This document shows positions 44,401 to 54,066 of a stretch of 64,000 bases of DNA, in pieces. The notes under the pieces were generated by a model. The model worked only from the letters and a program-made list of their open reading frames with translations. It did not search any database and was not told the DNA's origin. The translations under genes were made by a program, and so were the position numbers. The first letter of the stretch is position 1. Each line of letters begins with the position of its first letter. Source of the DNA: Cystobacter fuscus (GTDB taxonomy: Bacteria > Myxococcota > Myxococcia > Myxococcales > Myxococcaceae). Location: assembly GCF_002305875.1 (NCBI RefSeq), contig NZ_CP022098.1, forward strand, positions 1,240,001 to 1,304,000, in the 5' to 3' direction.

Positions 44401-45961
44401 CCTGCTGTGGAAGTGGGAATACTCCGGGTCCGCTTCCGGTGGCACGGATGAGCCCCGCAGGGCCATGACGTACGGCTTCGTGGCGCCAGCGGCCCTGGTG
44501 GACTACGGCGCCAACGACAAGCCGCGCTTCGACGGCTTCTTCGACACCGCCGTGGTGGGCGACCTGGGCGGCCAGGTCTGGACGCTGCGCTTCTTCCAAC
44601 CCGGCGTGATCGATGCCTCCACCCGGCTCGTCGGCAACTGGAGTGGCGCGCGCTCCTTCTCCATGGACCGGGATGGGGTGTCCGCCTCCAACGCGCAGAG
44701 CATCCGCAACCGCTCGCCCATCTACTACCTGGCCTCCATGGCGGTGCAGCCGGAGAACCAGGCCCTGCGCGCCTTCGTGGGCTCGGGCAATCGCTACTCG
44801 CTGCTGGAGACGGGCGTGGGCACCTGCCGCTTCGACAACCCGCAGGCGTGCTCCAAGCTGGGGTGCGGCCAGACACAGTCCAGCTACAAGCTGACGCGCA
44901 ATGGCACGGACTTCCAGCGGCTGAGCAACGCGTGGACGGATCGGCTCTACACGCAGGGCACCTATACGCCCTTCTCCCAGGAGGCCGCCTCCAACGTCTG
45001 CGGCACGGCGGGCAGCACGAACCTGCTCACGGCCGAGTTCGAGTCCCGTAACGCGAACTCGTGCCCCAGGCCCACCGGTGGAGGGACCAACAGCTACGAT
45101 TTCGCCCGGACGAGGGTGGAGTGTGGTCAGAACTCGGATGGGGTCTACGACTGCCGCGTGCGTGACCCGGGCAACACGCTGAACATGAACGACCTGGACC
45201 TGAGTGCCTCCACCACGCCGAGCACGCTCGGCAAGAACCGCTTCTATGGCCTCTGGGTCTATGGCGGCTCCACGGAGCGCATGTTCGACGAGAGCCTGTC
45301 GGCGGCGCCCTCCATGAACAACCTGGCCAAGGACTACGATGGGCGGCGGCTGAGCGATACCGGCGGCATCAACGGGACGGGCGGCCTCGTCGACGTGACG
45401 AACCTCCAGTGCGACGCCTCCGGCGCGTGCGCGTGCGCGGCCGGAAAGGTGTGCCCCAGCAAGCTGTTGGCGGGCCCGGAGGACTCCGGCTGGTTCTACG
45501 AGTACGAGGGGCTCGAGCACAAAACGGCCGGCGGCGCGGCGGTGCTGGCGAGCTGCACGATGTGGAACTCCATGTACCCGCAGGTGACCACCACCACCAG
45601 TGCCTGCTCGGGCTCCACCAACAACCTGGCCCGCCTGCATCAGGCGGACTTCCTCACCGGCGCCCCCAACTGCGCCGCGGGCCTGTTGGGCAAGGACGGC
45701 TACGCGCGCTACCAGACGCGCTCCGTGCTGGCGCCTCCGCCCGAGCCGACCACGGCCATCCAGGTGTCGAAGACGGGGCAGGTGAGATACAGCACCCTGT
45801 TCGTCGAGCCCGGCAAGCCGCAGGCCACCGAGGCGCAGGTCTCCACCGACACGGACGTGCTGCAGTACATCTACGAGCTGCCCGTGCCTCGTACCCTGCA
45901 TGCGTGCCGGCACGACCGCGAGAACGGCGGCCAGGACGCGTGCGCGCCCTCCGGGATGTGA
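41417..45961 (+). CDS. pilY1: PilY1-like pilus-tip adhesin with VWA domain
   Basis: 1514 aa from the ATG at 41417 (GAGGAAG 7 nt before); a GTG at 41402 overlapping the pilX stop is less likely. Sec signal about 1-24. A VWA domain begins at 61 with MIDAS motif D67TSSS, and the region is Cys-rich. The C-terminal half (about 640-1290) is the PilY1 beta-propeller (LGDIFHSSPLVVDPP, LILVGANDGMLHAFSDG, RWAFIPADMLPRL, TAVVGDLGGQVW). Three calcium-loop-like motifs are visible near 499, 687 and 857. PilY1 caps the pilus, mediates adhesion and mechanosensing, and helps prime assembly. The C-terminus after 1290 is variable, with CACAAGKVC. Confidence 0.93.
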   Translation: MFRKLTLSLVVLLVVLLRADTAAAIDQAACCMPTTSRLDALMNPVRGGDEKFFSRQGGPPNILFIIDTSSSMHDWPKDWPSGPRGCSDPFLNDLGYNKDETYDRMWTGINSQSDDWFANSSYYEAPKNGYGVIFGDAPQDTATWTSAAAACQSIRYIGTTDLNTCQSCLETRGYYLHDSSTRRVKGNFLNFYAPRDSGAVKVLTDVVRDLREVRFGVMGFQTRAQRTCWGQKAGTNNQCLCIQQPMGPTCAKSYPLDSSSVENNRNSVLNSLTNVNANNSNGLGWDACNTPLADALYAAGYLFESKTSPTPFSSYLGSHPTSSNFSATDGVCFECGFNAVILLTDGEPFDEQTVVKLPSAITSNPAPCEGCSPSQLHNVARFLWGKDLRFDMTGEQRVATYTIGFSEDVKDSKLLQETARLGGGRFFSARSTSELKRAMLTILDDINARNTSFSTAAVSTLQTQDAALTAIVPRMMPAKDNTWAGRLYRYEQFNEFVEDQDKNGDGDRTDLFLVDKAGSMVAEDSSSEYRKLLSTNGGPNGTPLFGGSAEPYWEASGELEKLGHAQRNIWTVTDNGQSGGGGTKDGLLTQQDGLIAFNLDNISHLRQYLAVNGAPLCPSGLGTTYKAGTLLTRMQMPAYADLALKAAPLMLAAGLKGLPTSLSTQDGYDLLCTALIIQYVRGQDLFDENGNGKRDDTRPSVLGDIFHSSPLVVDPPADKFLCDLGVSTQCVRTLYATQQKTGVESTPMDAREDLPTSCNVATPLRRDAYDAYAFVNRKRERLILVGANDGMLHAFSDGLGQEDASTCDVKYLSNAAGGGVERWAFIPADMLPRLQEMLQGHAYFVDGDVMIRDIWADDNGDGRKSWNEYHTVAVVAEGRGGTHYFALEVLWDMAGSSTATAKSRPGFRWMFPQPCTDESLRFGKTLFSLSPKAPPIGPVLMSSTTGQKRHGDKGPASTERWVAMLSGGWSPGGEKGRGLYMVDVWNGTVNGRDDNLLWKWEYSGSASGGTDEPRRAMTYGFVAPAALVDYGANDKPRFDGFFDTAVVGDLGGQVWTLRFFQPGVIDASTRLVGNWSGARSFSMDRDGVSASNAQSIRNRSPIYYLASMAVQPENQALRAFVGSGNRYSLLETGVGTCRFDNPQACSKLGCGQTQSSYKLTRNGTDFQRLSNAWTDRLYTQGTYTPFSQEAASNVCGTAGSTNLLTAEFESRNANSCPRPTGGGTNSYDFARTRVECGQNSDGVYDCRVRDPGNTLNMNDLDLSASTTPSTLGKNRFYGLWVYGGSTERMFDESLSAAPSMNNLAKDYDGRRLSDTGGINGTGGLVDVTNLQCDASGACACAAGKVCPSKLLAGPEDSGWFYEYEGLEHKTAGGAAVLASCTMWNSMYPQVTTTTSACSGSTNNLARLHQADFLTGAPNCAAGLLGKDGYARYQTRSVLAPPPEPTTAIQVSKTGQVRYSTLFVEPGKPQATEAQVSTDTDVLQYIYELPVPRTLHACRHDRENGGQDACAPSGM

Positions 45962-45982
45962 GCAGGGACCGGGGTGCGCTTC

Positions 45983-46018
45983 GGGGCCCGTCCTCGCCAC
46001 GCGGCGATGGCGGGCCCC
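45983..46018. terminator. Convergent terminator after pilY1
   Basis: GGGGCCCG and CGGGCCCC arms with an inner CGCC/GGCG stem, then GCTGTTT, between pilY1 and the converging lipoprotein gene. Confidence 0.6.
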
Positions 46019-46024
46019 GCTGTT

Positions 46025-46636
46025 TCAGCGGCGCAGCACGATGTCGCGCGCGAGGCTGTCGCCTCCTCCCACGAGATCGAACGACGCGCGCACCGGAGTG
46101 CCCTCGGAGATCTCCCGCAGCGGAACCCGGCGGCCCTGGTGCAGACCCCGGCTGCGACGATCGATGCGCAGCTCGTAGACGTTGCCCTCGCCATCGCTCA
46201 CCTCGATGGTGCGGGCACCCACTCGCTTGACCCGGCCATCCACCGTGCCGCTGGCGATGGTGATGTCCTCGGTGGCCGTGTCCGGAGCGATGTTCGCGTT
46301 GGCGGCCCGAGCCGCCTCGGCGCTCTCGCTCAGCCAGATGCGATCCTCGTCATCCATCAGCCCCCGCGTCCCCGGGCGCGCGGGTGCCTCCCGCTCCCCC
46401 GTCGTCGCGCTCTCCTGGAGGGCGATCGCGTCCCCTGGTTCTTGAGGCGCCGCCTGGACCGGAGCGGCCTCGGGCTTCGGCTCGACGGCCTTCGCCGGAG
46501 CGGCTGGCGCCGTGGTTTCCGTCCGGGTCGCCACCGTCTCGGTCGTCTCCGGGGCTGGCTTTCGCTCGGCCTTGCGGCATCCGGTGGTCCCCAGCACACA
46601 CCCCAACATCATCAACCCCATGACCCGTCCGACCAT
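46025..46636 (-). CDS. Lipoprotein with Ala/Pro/Thr-rich linker and small beta domain
   Basis: 203 aa; GGGGGAGGGG precedes the start. Signal MVGRVMGLMMLGCVLGTTGC (lipobox TTGC). Residues 25-85 are a low-complexity linker rich in Pro, Ala, Glu and Thr, typical of proteins that span from a membrane anchor. The C-terminal 80 residues (ITIASGTVDGRVKRVGARTIEVSDGEGNVYELRIDRRSRG) form short beta strands like a DUF5666/OB-type module. No specific family or function is recognised. It is transcribed alone between terminators. Confidence 0.75.
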   Translation of the reverse strand: MVGRVMGLMMLGCVLGTTGCRKAERKPAPETTETVATRTETTAPAAPAKAVEPKPEAAPVQAAPQEPGDAIALQESATTGEREAPARPGTRGLMDDEDRIWLSESAEAARAANANIAPDTATEDITIASGTVDGRVKRVGARTIEVSDGEGNVYELRIDRRSRGLHQGRRVPLREISEGTPVRASFDLVGGGDSLARDIVLRR

Positions 46637-46927
46637 CCGACCCCTCCCCCGTCATTCGTTGGTGGAGACAGGGTGGGGACGCGAGGGCGATCTGGCACAG
46701 GTCCCTCGCTCGAGTGCCTGCTCGTCCGGCTGCCCAGATGACAGGGGAGTGCCCCGAATGTCACCGGCGCGACAGCGCACGGGCCCTCCTGGGCGGCCCG
46801 TGGGGTCGGGACAGGGCTCCATTGCGCGGATTCCCGGGACGGTGGGTGCACGGAAGCCGTGAAGCCCGCACCGGTTCGGCCCTAGAGTGCGCGCCCCTCG
46901 GATTTCGTCATCGGAGAAGACGTCCCC

Positions 46928-48706
46928 ATGCGGCAGAAGGTTTTCGCTCTCATTGCTGACACGCTCGCGGCGCTGAAGTCGGCCGGCACGCTCAAGTTGG
47001 AGCAGGTGCCGGGCTACACCGTGGAGCCCCCGAAGAACCCTGCCCACGGCGACTGGGCGGTCAACGTGGCGATGCTGCTCACCAAGCCCGAGGGCAAGCC
47101 GCCGCGCGACATCGCCAACGCCATCGTGAAGGGCCTGGTGGACAAGGAGGGGATGGTCGCCAAGGTGGAGGTGGCGGGTCCGGGCTTCCTGAACTTCACG
47201 CTCAAGGAGCAGGTCATCCAGCAGGTGGCGCGCGAGGTGCTGAGCGCCGGGGAGACGTTCGGGCGGCGGGCGCCGAAGTCCACGGGCAAGCGCATCATGG
47301 TGGAGTTCGTGTCGGCCAACCCCACGGGCCCGGTGCACATCGGCCACGCACGCGGGGCATTCATGGGCGACGCGGTGTCCCGGTTGCTGGATGCGGCGGG
47401 GCATGACGTGACGCGCGAGTTCTACATCAACGACTACGGCAAGCAGGTGGAGACGCTGGGCCGCACGGTGCACAAGCGCTACCGGCAGCTCTTCGGCGAG
47501 CAGGTGGAGCTCATCGAGGGCGAGTACCCGGCCGAGTACGTCATCGACATCGCGAGGACCTGGAAGGAAGAGGTGGGTGACAGGTACCTGCGCGCGCCGG
47601 AGTCCGAGTGGTTGCCGCTGGCGACCGAGGTGGCCATCCGCGAGAACATGAAGGCCATCCGGGCCTCGCTGGAGAAGGCGAACATCCGGCACGACGTGTT
47701 CTTCAGCGAGGCCTCGCTGCACGCGGCGGGCAAGGTGAAGGCGGTGGCCGAGGAGTATGCGAAGCGCGGCGCGACGTACGAGGCCGCGGAGGCCCGGCGC
47801 GACACGGAGAAGGTGCGCAGCGAGGACAGCAAGGCCGCCCAGTACACGGATCGCCAGAAGGGCGGCACGTTCCTGATGACGAGCCAGCACGGGGATGACG
47901 AGGACCGCGTCATCCTCCGGCGCGACGGGACGCCCGTGTACCTGACGGCGGACCTCGCCTACCACAAGGAGAAGTACGACCGGGGCTTCGATCGCCTCAT
48001 CGACGTGCTCGGGGCGGACCACGCGGGGCACACGCCGCGCATCAAGGCGGGGATGAGCCTGCTGGAGCTGGACGTGAAGCGGCTCGACTTCCTGCTGGTG
48101 CAACTCGTGCGCATCACGCGTGGCGGCGAGGAGGTCAAGGTCAGCAAGCGCAAGGGCACGGTGTTCGAGCTCGAGGATCTCATCGACGAGGTGGGCCCGG
48201 ACGTGTGCCGGTTCCTCTTCCTGATGAAGACGGCGAACGCGCGCTTCGACTTCGACCTGGACCTGGTGCAGAAGCAGTCCAAGGACAACCCGGTCTTCTA
48301 CTTCCAGTACGGCCATGCGCGGTGCGCGAGCATCCTGAAGAAGGCGGCGGAGAAGAGCACCCCGTTCGTCGGGGCGGAGCACCTCACGCCGGCGCAGCTC
48401 GCGCGGCTGACCCTGCCCGAGGAACTGGCGATGCTCAAGAAGATGAGCCAGTTGCCCGACGTGGTGGCGAGCGCGGCGGAGCGGCTCGAGCCGCACCACG
48501 TGCTCTACTTCTGCCAGGAGCTGATCACCGACTTCCACAGCTACTACACGAAGTACAAGACGGACCCGATCATCAGCGCGGACGCGGAGAAGACGCAGGG
48601 CCGTCTGGCACTGGTGGCGGCGCTCAAGCAGACCCTGCGCAGTGCCTTCGCGCTGCTGGGCATCCACGCCCCCGAGTACATGGAGGCTCCCCCCGAGGAG
48701 GAGTGA
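46928..48706 (+). CDS. argS: Arginyl-tRNA synthetase
   Basis: 592 aa, class I synthetase that charges tRNA-Arg. Signature motifs: N-terminal Add1 domain, FVSANPTGPVHIGHARGAFMGDAVSRLL (HIGH at about 137), YINDYGKQVETLG, VLGADHAGHTPRIKAG and the KMSKS-like EEVKVSKRKGTVFEL. The C-terminal anticodon-binding DALR domain ends in LKQTLRSAFALLGIHAPEYM. Length and order are normal. GGAGAAG precedes the ATG. This is core housekeeping sequence and gives a reliable marker for phylogeny. Confidence 0.98.
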   Translation: MRQKVFALIADTLAALKSAGTLKLEQVPGYTVEPPKNPAHGDWAVNVAMLLTKPEGKPPRDIANAIVKGLVDKEGMVAKVEVAGPGFLNFTLKEQVIQQVAREVLSAGETFGRRAPKSTGKRIMVEFVSANPTGPVHIGHARGAFMGDAVSRLLDAAGHDVTREFYINDYGKQVETLGRTVHKRYRQLFGEQVELIEGEYPAEYVIDIARTWKEEVGDRYLRAPESEWLPLATEVAIRENMKAIRASLEKANIRHDVFFSEASLHAAGKVKAVAEEYAKRGATYEAAEARRDTEKVRSEDSKAAQYTDRQKGGTFLMTSQHGDDEDRVILRRDGTPVYLTADLAYHKEKYDRGFDRLIDVLGADHAGHTPRIKAGMSLLELDVKRLDFLLVQLVRITRGGEEVKVSKRKGTVFELEDLIDEVGPDVCRFLFLMKTANARFDFDLDLVQKQSKDNPVFYFQYGHARCASILKKAAEKSTPFVGAEHLTPAQLARLTLPEELAMLKKMSQLPDVVASAAERLEPHHVLYFCQELITDFHSYYTKYKTDPIISADAEKTQGRLALVAALKQTLRSAFALLGIHAPEYMEAPPEEE

Positions 48707-48722
48707 GCGGGGCGGTGGGACA

Positions 48723-48744
48723 CGGGGGCCGTCGCTGGCCCCCG
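48723..48744. terminator. Convergent terminator after argS
   Basis: CGGGGGCC and GGCCCCCG (8-bp arms, 6-nt loop) between argS and the converging Cys-rich gene. Confidence 0.6.
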
Positions 48745-48751
48745 CGGGCCT

Positions 48752-49561
48752 TCAGTGAGACAGCGCGTCGGCCACGGCCCGGACGTGCGCGCGGACGAGC
48801 TCCCGCGCCCGGGTGAGCGCCTCCAACGTGGTGGGGACGTACCCCAGGCACAGCACCACTTCGTCCTCGGGCGCGGTGCGTGCGCCCAGGGCCGCGTAGT
48901 CGAGCGTGCGCGAGAGGGGCTCGCCCTCGGTGTCGGGGATGAAGCGGCCGAACACGGCGGCGTGGGTGCCCCGGTCCGGCGCGGATTCCTTGAGCGCGAA
49001 GAGCCGGCGTACGGCGTCGAGCGCCTCGGGATGGGTGATGAGCCGCTCGGGGTCCACCGGCCCCGCCAGCTCCCACTCGAGCAACCGCAGACAGCCGCGC
49101 ACGAACTCCACGTCGGTGAGCACGAGGCCGTAGAGGTACCAGTCCGCGCACGCCACCTGGATGAGCCGGGCCTGGGCGTCGGTGAGCCAGGTGAAGGAGG
49201 GGCAGGTGAAGGTCTCGCACAGCTCGGCGTGGTAGACGCCGCAGTCGCGCAGGTCCACGCCCCCCGTCACCTTCGGGTGGCCCAGGCAGCCCACCCGGGT
49301 GTGCTCCTCGTCGACGAAGCCCAGCAGCGGACACACGCGCACCGCGGGGAACAGCGGCGAGGCACGGCGCGATTCGAGCAGGGCGAGGGCCTGGGCGCGC
49401 CACGCGCCGTGCTTCGGGGGGAGCGCGGCGAAGGCTTCCGTCTGCTCGTTCAGGCGCGCGGTGAGGCTCGCGCGCGAGTGGTCGCGGAAGTTGTAGAGGC
49501 CGCAGCAGGCGCCACACGAGGCGCCCCGGCCGGGCTGGCACAGGTGGAAGGAGACGGACAT
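48752..49561 (-). CDS. Cys-rich protein, possible zinc/iron-chelating (YkgJ-like)
   Basis: 269 aa, soluble, no signal peptide. Cysteines cluster at the N-terminus (GASCGACCGLYNF, a CxxCC motif) and at about 77-120 (VCPLLGF, VGCLGHP, RDCGVYH..LCETFTCPSF), suggesting bound metal or an Fe-S site as in YkgJ/CxxCxxCC proteins. Function unknown. The ATG is 1 nt after the stop codon of the acyl-CoA dehydrogenase upstream, so the two are cotranscribed. Confidence 0.78.
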   Translation of the reverse strand: MSVSFHLCQPGRGASCGACCGLYNFRDHSRASLTARLNEQTEAFAALPPKHGAWRAQALALLESRRASPLFPAVRVCPLLGFVDEEHTRVGCLGHPKVTGGVDLRDCGVYHAELCETFTCPSFTWLTDAQARLIQVACADWYLYGLVLTDVEFVRGCLRLLEWELAGPVDPERLITHPEALDAVRRLFALKESAPDRGTHAAVFGRFIPDTEGEPLSRTLDYAALGARTAPEDEVVLCLGYVPTTLEALTRARELVRAHVRAVADALSH

Positions 49562-49562
49562 C

Positions 49563-51368
49563 TCAGAACCAGTCGGGCTGCATCCGCGTGTACGAGTCCT
49601 CTCCCGAGCGGCACAGCTCCACCAGTTGCGCCACGCGCGGCAGCTCGGTGTGGATCCAGTACTGCGCCGCGGCGAGCTTCCCCTCGTAGAAGTCCCGGCC
49701 GTCCGTGCCCCGGGCGAGCCCCTCGCGTGCCGCGGCCGCCTGCGCGAGCCATCGCCACGCCACCGCGAGCACCGAGAACAGCTCCATGTAGTCGGCGCTG
49801 TGGCGCAGCATCCGCTCCACGTCGCCCGTCATGCCCGCCGCTCCCAGCTCCATCGTCAGCGCCACCACGCGCTGGAGCGCCTCGTTGAGCGCCTCGCCCC
49901 AGGAGGGCTCCACGCCCGCCCGGCGCGCCCGCTCCACCGTGGCCTCCACCTCCTCGACGAAGGCGCGCATGCCCCCGCCTCCCGCGGCCACCACCTTGCG
50001 TCCGAGCAGATCCAATCCCTGGATGCCGGTGGTGCCCTCGTGGATGCTGTTGAGCTTCTGGTCACGCAGCCACGCCTCGGGCAGGTACTCGGTCGAGTAG
50101 CCGTAGCCGCCGTGCACCTGGATGGCGAGGGCGTTGGCCTCGAAGCCCTTCTCGGCGGGGAACGTCTTGGCCAGCGGCGTGATCAGGTCCACCAGCAGGC
50201 CCGCGCGCTCGCGTGCTTCCGGCGTCGCGCCATGCTCCGCCAGGTCCGCCTGCCACGAGGCCATCGCCAGGAGGGACAGACCTCCCTCCACGATGGCCTT
50301 CTGGCGCAGGAGCATGCGCCGCACGTCCGCGTGCTCGATGATGGGACGCTGGGGCCGCGCGGCGTCCTTCTCCCAGGAGAGGCGGCCCTGGGGCCGGTTG
50401 CGCGCATAGGCCAGGGCCTCGTGGTAGGCGACCGAGGCGGTGGACACCGCATTGAAGCCCACCATGATGCGCGCCTCGTTCATCATCTGGAACATGTGGG
50501 CCAGGCCCTTGCCCGCCTGACCCACGAGCCACCCGCGGCAGTCGCCGCCCTCGCCGTAGTTGAGCGCCAGGCTGGGAATACCCTTCCAGCCAATCTTGTG
50601 GATGGCGCCCGTCACCCGCACGTCGTTGTCCACGAGCCGTCCGCCCTCGGGCCGGCGCGCGGGGATGGCGAAGAGCGACAAACCACGCACGCCCGCGGGC
50701 GCACCGTCGATGCGCCCCAGCGTCAGGTGCACCACGTTCTCCCCGAAGTCGTGGTCTCCGCCGCTGATGAAGATCTTCGAGCCGGAGATGCGGTAGGTGC
50801 CGTCCTCGGCGGGAGTGGCCCGGGTGCGCACGTCCGCGAGGCTGCTGCCGGCGTGGGGCTCGGTGAGCGCCATGGTGCCCGTCCACTGGCCCGCGTACAT
50901 CTTGGCCATGAACGTGTCCTTGAGCCACTCGCTGCCGAACGCCTCGATGAGGTGCGCCGCGCCGGTGGTGAGCCCGATGAAGGCGTAGGCGCTGAGGTTG
51001 CCCGCCATCAGGTAGGCCGAGGCCAGCGAGTACACCGTGAGCGGCAGCCGCTGGCCGCCCACCTCCACCGGGCGCGTGGCCGCGAGCAGGCCCAGGTCAA
51101 CGAGCTGGGGGTAGAGCGTGCGCATCAACGGGTGCACGTGGACGCGGCCATCGCGGAAGGTGGGCGGCTCCGAGTCCATGAGCCGGTAGGTGGGGGCGAG
51201 CACGTCCCGCGCCAGGCGCCGCGTGCTGTCCAGGAAGAGGGTGAAGGTCTCGCGCGAGTGGTCCGCGAAGGCGGGCAGCTTGCAGAGCGACTCCGCGTCC
51301 AGCACCTCATAGAGCTGGAAGTCCACGTCACGGTCGGAGAGCAGGGGATTGGAGGCGGGAGCGGTCAT
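49563..51368 (-). CDS. Long acyl-CoA dehydrogenase (DmdC/AcdA-like)
   Basis: 601 aa from the ATG at 51368 (AGAGGAG just before); the frame is open upstream but without homology. FAD enzyme making an alpha-beta double bond in an acyl-CoA. Visible: N-terminal helical extension with Y-L-Y-type residues, [19 protein letters not shown] (FAD/substrate site), [50 protein letters not shown] and [39 protein letters not shown] (catalytic Glu region), plus the C-terminal domain seen in 3-methylmercaptopropionyl-CoA dehydrogenases of about 600 aa. Fatty-acid or related beta-oxidation is likely; the exact substrate is unknown. Confidence 0.93.
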   Translation of the reverse strand: MTAPASNPLLSDRDVDFQLYEVLDAESLCKLPAFADHSRETFTLFLDSTRRLARDVLAPTYRLMDSEPPTFRDGRVHVHPLMRTLYPQLVDLGLLAATRPVEVGGQRLPLTVYSLASAYLMAGNLSAYAFIGLTTGAAHLIEAFGSEWLKDTFMAKMYAGQWTGTMALTEPHAGSSLADVRTRATPAEDGTYRISGSKIFISGGDHDFGENVVHLTLGRIDGAPAGVRGLSLFAIPARRPEGGRLVDNDVRVTGAIHKIGWKGIPSLALNYGEGGDCRGWLVGQAGKGLAHMFQMMNEARIMVGFNAVSTASVAYHEALAYARNRPQGRLSWEKDAARPQRPIIEHADVRRMLLRQKAIVEGGLSLLAMASWQADLAEHGATPEARERAGLLVDLITPLAKTFPAEKGFEANALAIQVHGGYGYSTEYLPEAWLRDQKLNSIHEGTTGIQGLDLLGRKVVAAGGGGMRAFVEEVEATVERARRAGVEPSWGEALNEALQRVVALTMELGAAGMTGDVERMLRHSADYMELFSVLAVAWRWLAQAAAAREGLARGTDGRDFYEGKLAAAQYWIHTELPRVAQLVELCRSGEDSYTRMQPDWF

Positions 51369-51569
51369 GGCTCCTCTCGTTATCCCATGGCTGGGCTCTT
51401 GCCAGCAGTCTGTTGAGGCCTTGTGCTCACCAACGGTAGGTGGCGCCCACACCTCCGTGGAGCGGCCGGGGAAGCGCTTCAACCCTGGCTCAGCGAAAAT
51501 ACCAGATCGCGTGATGGGGCATCTCGCGCGAGTTGGAGGGTGGTTCCACCTGGGGGAAAGGCCAGCGTC

Positions 51570-53312
51570 ATGGCGAAGGAGTACTGGAGTCCTGGGGCGG
51601 GGGAGGGCGGCGGTACACAGCTCGAGGCGCGGCGGAGGTCGCGTGGCCGACCCTGGTGGGTCTCGGGCGCGCTGGCGCTGGTGAGCCTCGGGCTGCAGGC
51701 GGCGTGTGCCTCCGGCCACCCCATGAGGGGGACGCTGGTGGGTACTGAGCGCCATGGGGGGCGCGTACACGAGAACCTGGAGGTCGCTGACATCGGCGCG
51801 GAGGGCCGCGAAGGTGCTGGGGTGGAGGTTCGCGCGGCCGAAGGCGAAGGGGGGCTGGTGCGCCCTCGGCGCCTGGCCCGCCGCGCGAGCAAGGTGGACG
51901 AGCAGGAGGACCTGGGGAGGAGGGGCGTTGGATGGCCGGATGGGGTGGGGGACGGTCGGCCGTACGAGGTGCCCATGACCCTGGACTACTTCCAGGGCTT
52001 CCTCGTGCAGGCTGGGGTGCCCACCACCGCGGTGCCCACGGACGGGCGCACGCTGTCGCCGCGGCAGGCGTTGGCGCTGGTGCCGCACCTGCTCTCCACT
52101 CCCGTGACGTTGGGCAACTTCGGTTCGCGACGCATGGCGGCGCACCTGCTCCTGGAGGTGGCCACGGGTGAAGCTCCGGTGTCCCGCGACGAGTTGCACG
52201 CGCGCATGCGGCGCTTCTCACGGCTGCTGGTGTTACGCCCGGATGGCTACCTGGTGAAGGCTACCTCGGGGGTGGCGGTGCAGAAGGCCGGTAAGGTGGT
52301 GCTGGCCGAGGATGGGACGCTACGAGCCGGACGCTTCGAGGTAGGCCCCTTCTACGCGATCGACGGTGGGCGCCTCTTCCCGGTGGATGAAAAGCTCGAG
52401 GTGCCGAAGGGGGCTCGGCCAGCGGGCAGCTACGAGCCGGACGACAACGCCGGGCTCGCGGTGGCCGAGGGCGCGATGCTGGCGGTCGTGGACATGGTCG
52501 AGGGCCTCTACCGGCTCGCCTTCCACACGGGCGAGACGCTCGAGGGGCTGACGCAACTTCCAGGCGCGGTGCGCCAGCTCTACGAGAACTCGCCGCGGCT
52601 GTGGGAGGAGTTCCGTCACAAGCCCTATGCGGAGAAGGTGCGCACCGTGTCCCGGCTCGCGACGGGCATCGTCCTGACGGTGGGAACCTCGGGGGCGGGG
52701 GCAGCGAAGGCCGCCTCGTGGGGCGGGAGGCTCGGGAGCATGACCGTTCCCGTGCTGTCGCTGTCGGGGGACGGTCTTCTGGCGGTGCGCCTGGTGGCGG
52801 TATCCGCGAGAGGTGCCGTGGCCGTGGCGGGCAACGCGCTGAGTGCCACCTACGTGCTGCACATGGCCAGCACTACCCAGGGCGCGGGAGGCGGTGGCGG
52901 GTGGCCTCCGGTGGGCGGGCCTGGGCAGTGGGTGGAAGACACCTCCAGCATGTCCGAGCAGGCCCGGGACTACCAGGCTCAGGTGACGGGTGCACCCAAG
53001 CGGTGGGCCTACAGGGTCTGTCGGGAGGGGGAGTGCGTGAATTACGACGGATACGATCCGAAGACGGGCACTCTCCTCGAGGCCAAGGCGCGCGAGTACG
53101 ACAAGTGGTTCGACGAGCGCCTCACGCCCAAGTGGGGATTTGAGGGGATGGACGGGATGATCAAGCAAGCCGCACGGCAGCTCCGATTGGCGGGTGGGCT
53201 GCCAGTGCGCTGGCATGTCGCGGAGCCGCGAATGGTGGCTATTCTCAGGAAGCACTTCGACCTGAATGACCTTCACGCAGTAGACGTTGTTTACACGCAG
53301 CCGGTGCAATGA
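51570..53312 (+). CDS. Lipoprotein polymorphic toxin with Tox-REase-5 domain (SitA-like)
   Basis: 580 aa from the ATG at 51570. An Arg-rich N-terminus and hydrophobic segment end in LQAAC (Cys46), a lipoprotein signal. Residues 50-430 are a delivery/linker region with no recognised family; a hydrophobic stretch (about 390-432) precedes a Gly-rich hinge, then the C-terminal nuclease domain (about 455-580): [19 protein letters not shown] gives Asp493 and E-x-K Glu504/Lys506. Myxobacterial SitA toxins are lipoproteins of this build, passed to kin by TraA/TraB outer-membrane exchange. Assignment here is inference from architecture. The Imm52 gene follows after 12 nt. Confidence 0.83.
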   Translation: MAKEYWSPGAGEGGGTQLEARRRSRGRPWWVSGALALVSLGLQAACASGHPMRGTLVGTERHGGRVHENLEVADIGAEGREGAGVEVRAAEGEGGLVRPRRLARRASKVDEQEDLGRRGVGWPDGVGDGRPYEVPMTLDYFQGFLVQAGVPTTAVPTDGRTLSPRQALALVPHLLSTPVTLGNFGSRRMAAHLLLEVATGEAPVSRDELHARMRRFSRLLVLRPDGYLVKATSGVAVQKAGKVVLAEDGTLRAGRFEVGPFYAIDGGRLFPVDEKLEVPKGARPAGSYEPDDNAGLAVAEGAMLAVVDMVEGLYRLAFHTGETLEGLTQLPGAVRQLYENSPRLWEEFRHKPYAEKVRTVSRLATGIVLTVGTSGAGAAKAASWGGRLGSMTVPVLSLSGDGLLAVRLVAVSARGAVAVAGNALSATYVLHMASTTQGAGGGGGWPPVGGPGQWVEDTSSMSEQARDYQAQVTGAPKRWAYRVCREGECVNYDGYDPKTGTLLEAKAREYDKWFDERLTPKWGFEGMDGMIKQAARQLRLAGGLPVRWHVAEPRMVAILRKHFDLNDLHAVDVVYTQPVQ

Positions 53313-53324
53313 GGGCCAGCACGC

Positions 53325-54059
53325 ATGAGTGAATCCTATGGAGCTGGAGCCTATTGGGGGCACCGTCCTGAGTCTGCCGAGCAGTGCGCTCAGCAGGCGG
53401 CGATGTTCTTCCGGCTCTTGGCTGAGTGCCACCCGAGCTATGCCCGTTGGTATGAGAAGAACAGCACTGGTCGGAAGTTGCCGCAGCTTGGGTTCGAGCT
53501 CACGCAGGAGACCTTCGTGAGATTCTTCGGGCGCAGGAAGTACCAGAGCGGCAAGGATGGGTTTCACTTTGGCGCTTGGACGGGCCACGAGGCGCAGGAC
53601 CAGGGCGGCGCGGTCTCGGTCCACTGTGGGTCGAAGGCCGAGTTTTCGTCCAACGTGGTGCGCGTGCAGTTCCCGCATGAGGAGTTTGGCCACGAGCGCA
53701 TGCTCACGGCGCCGGTACTCGCGGGCGTCATGCGCGCTATGGCTGTGGCCTGGGAGCCGGACTGGGCTCTCGTGACGGCAGACGGACTGTGGCAGCAGCT
53801 CTCTGGCGGCAGTCGGATCGGCTGCTTCATCGGGTGGATGACATACTTCGCGCGCGCGCGGGGAGAGATTCCTGCCCTGCCATCGCCTGTACGGGTGGAG
53901 CCGGTAGGCGATAAGGGCACCCTCGTCATCCTCACTCCCGAACGTCTCAACCCGAGCAACCCCGAGCACGTGGCCCTGGCATGGCGCGTCCAGAATCTGC
54001 TGGAGGAACGGGGCCTGCTCCGTCTGGTGGTTCAGCCACCGCCCATGCGGAATGCGTGA
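53325..54059 (+). CDS. Imm52-family immunity protein (SitI-like)
   Basis: 244 aa, cytoplasmic. Paralogue of the 29203 protein: GAYWGHRPESAEQCAQQAAMFFRLLAEC, MLTAPVLAGVMRAMAVAWEPDWALVTADG, IGWMTYFARA, PVRVEPVGDKGTLVILTPERLNPSNPEHVALAWRVQNLLEERGL. The family accompanies Tox-REase-5 toxins and protects the producer. The central third differs greatly from the paralogue, as expected if each immunity protein matches its own toxin variant. It is cotranscribed with the toxin at 51570. Confidence 0.85.
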   Translation: MSESYGAGAYWGHRPESAEQCAQQAAMFFRLLAECHPSYARWYEKNSTGRKLPQLGFELTQETFVRFFGRRKYQSGKDGFHFGAWTGHEAQDQGGAVSVHCGSKAEFSSNVVRVQFPHEEFGHERMLTAPVLAGVMRAMAVAWEPDWALVTADGLWQQLSGGSRIGCFIGWMTYFARARGEIPALPSPVRVEPVGDKGTLVILTPERLNPSNPEHVALAWRVQNLLEERGLLRLVVQPPPMRNA

Positions 54060-54066
54060 GTCTGTC

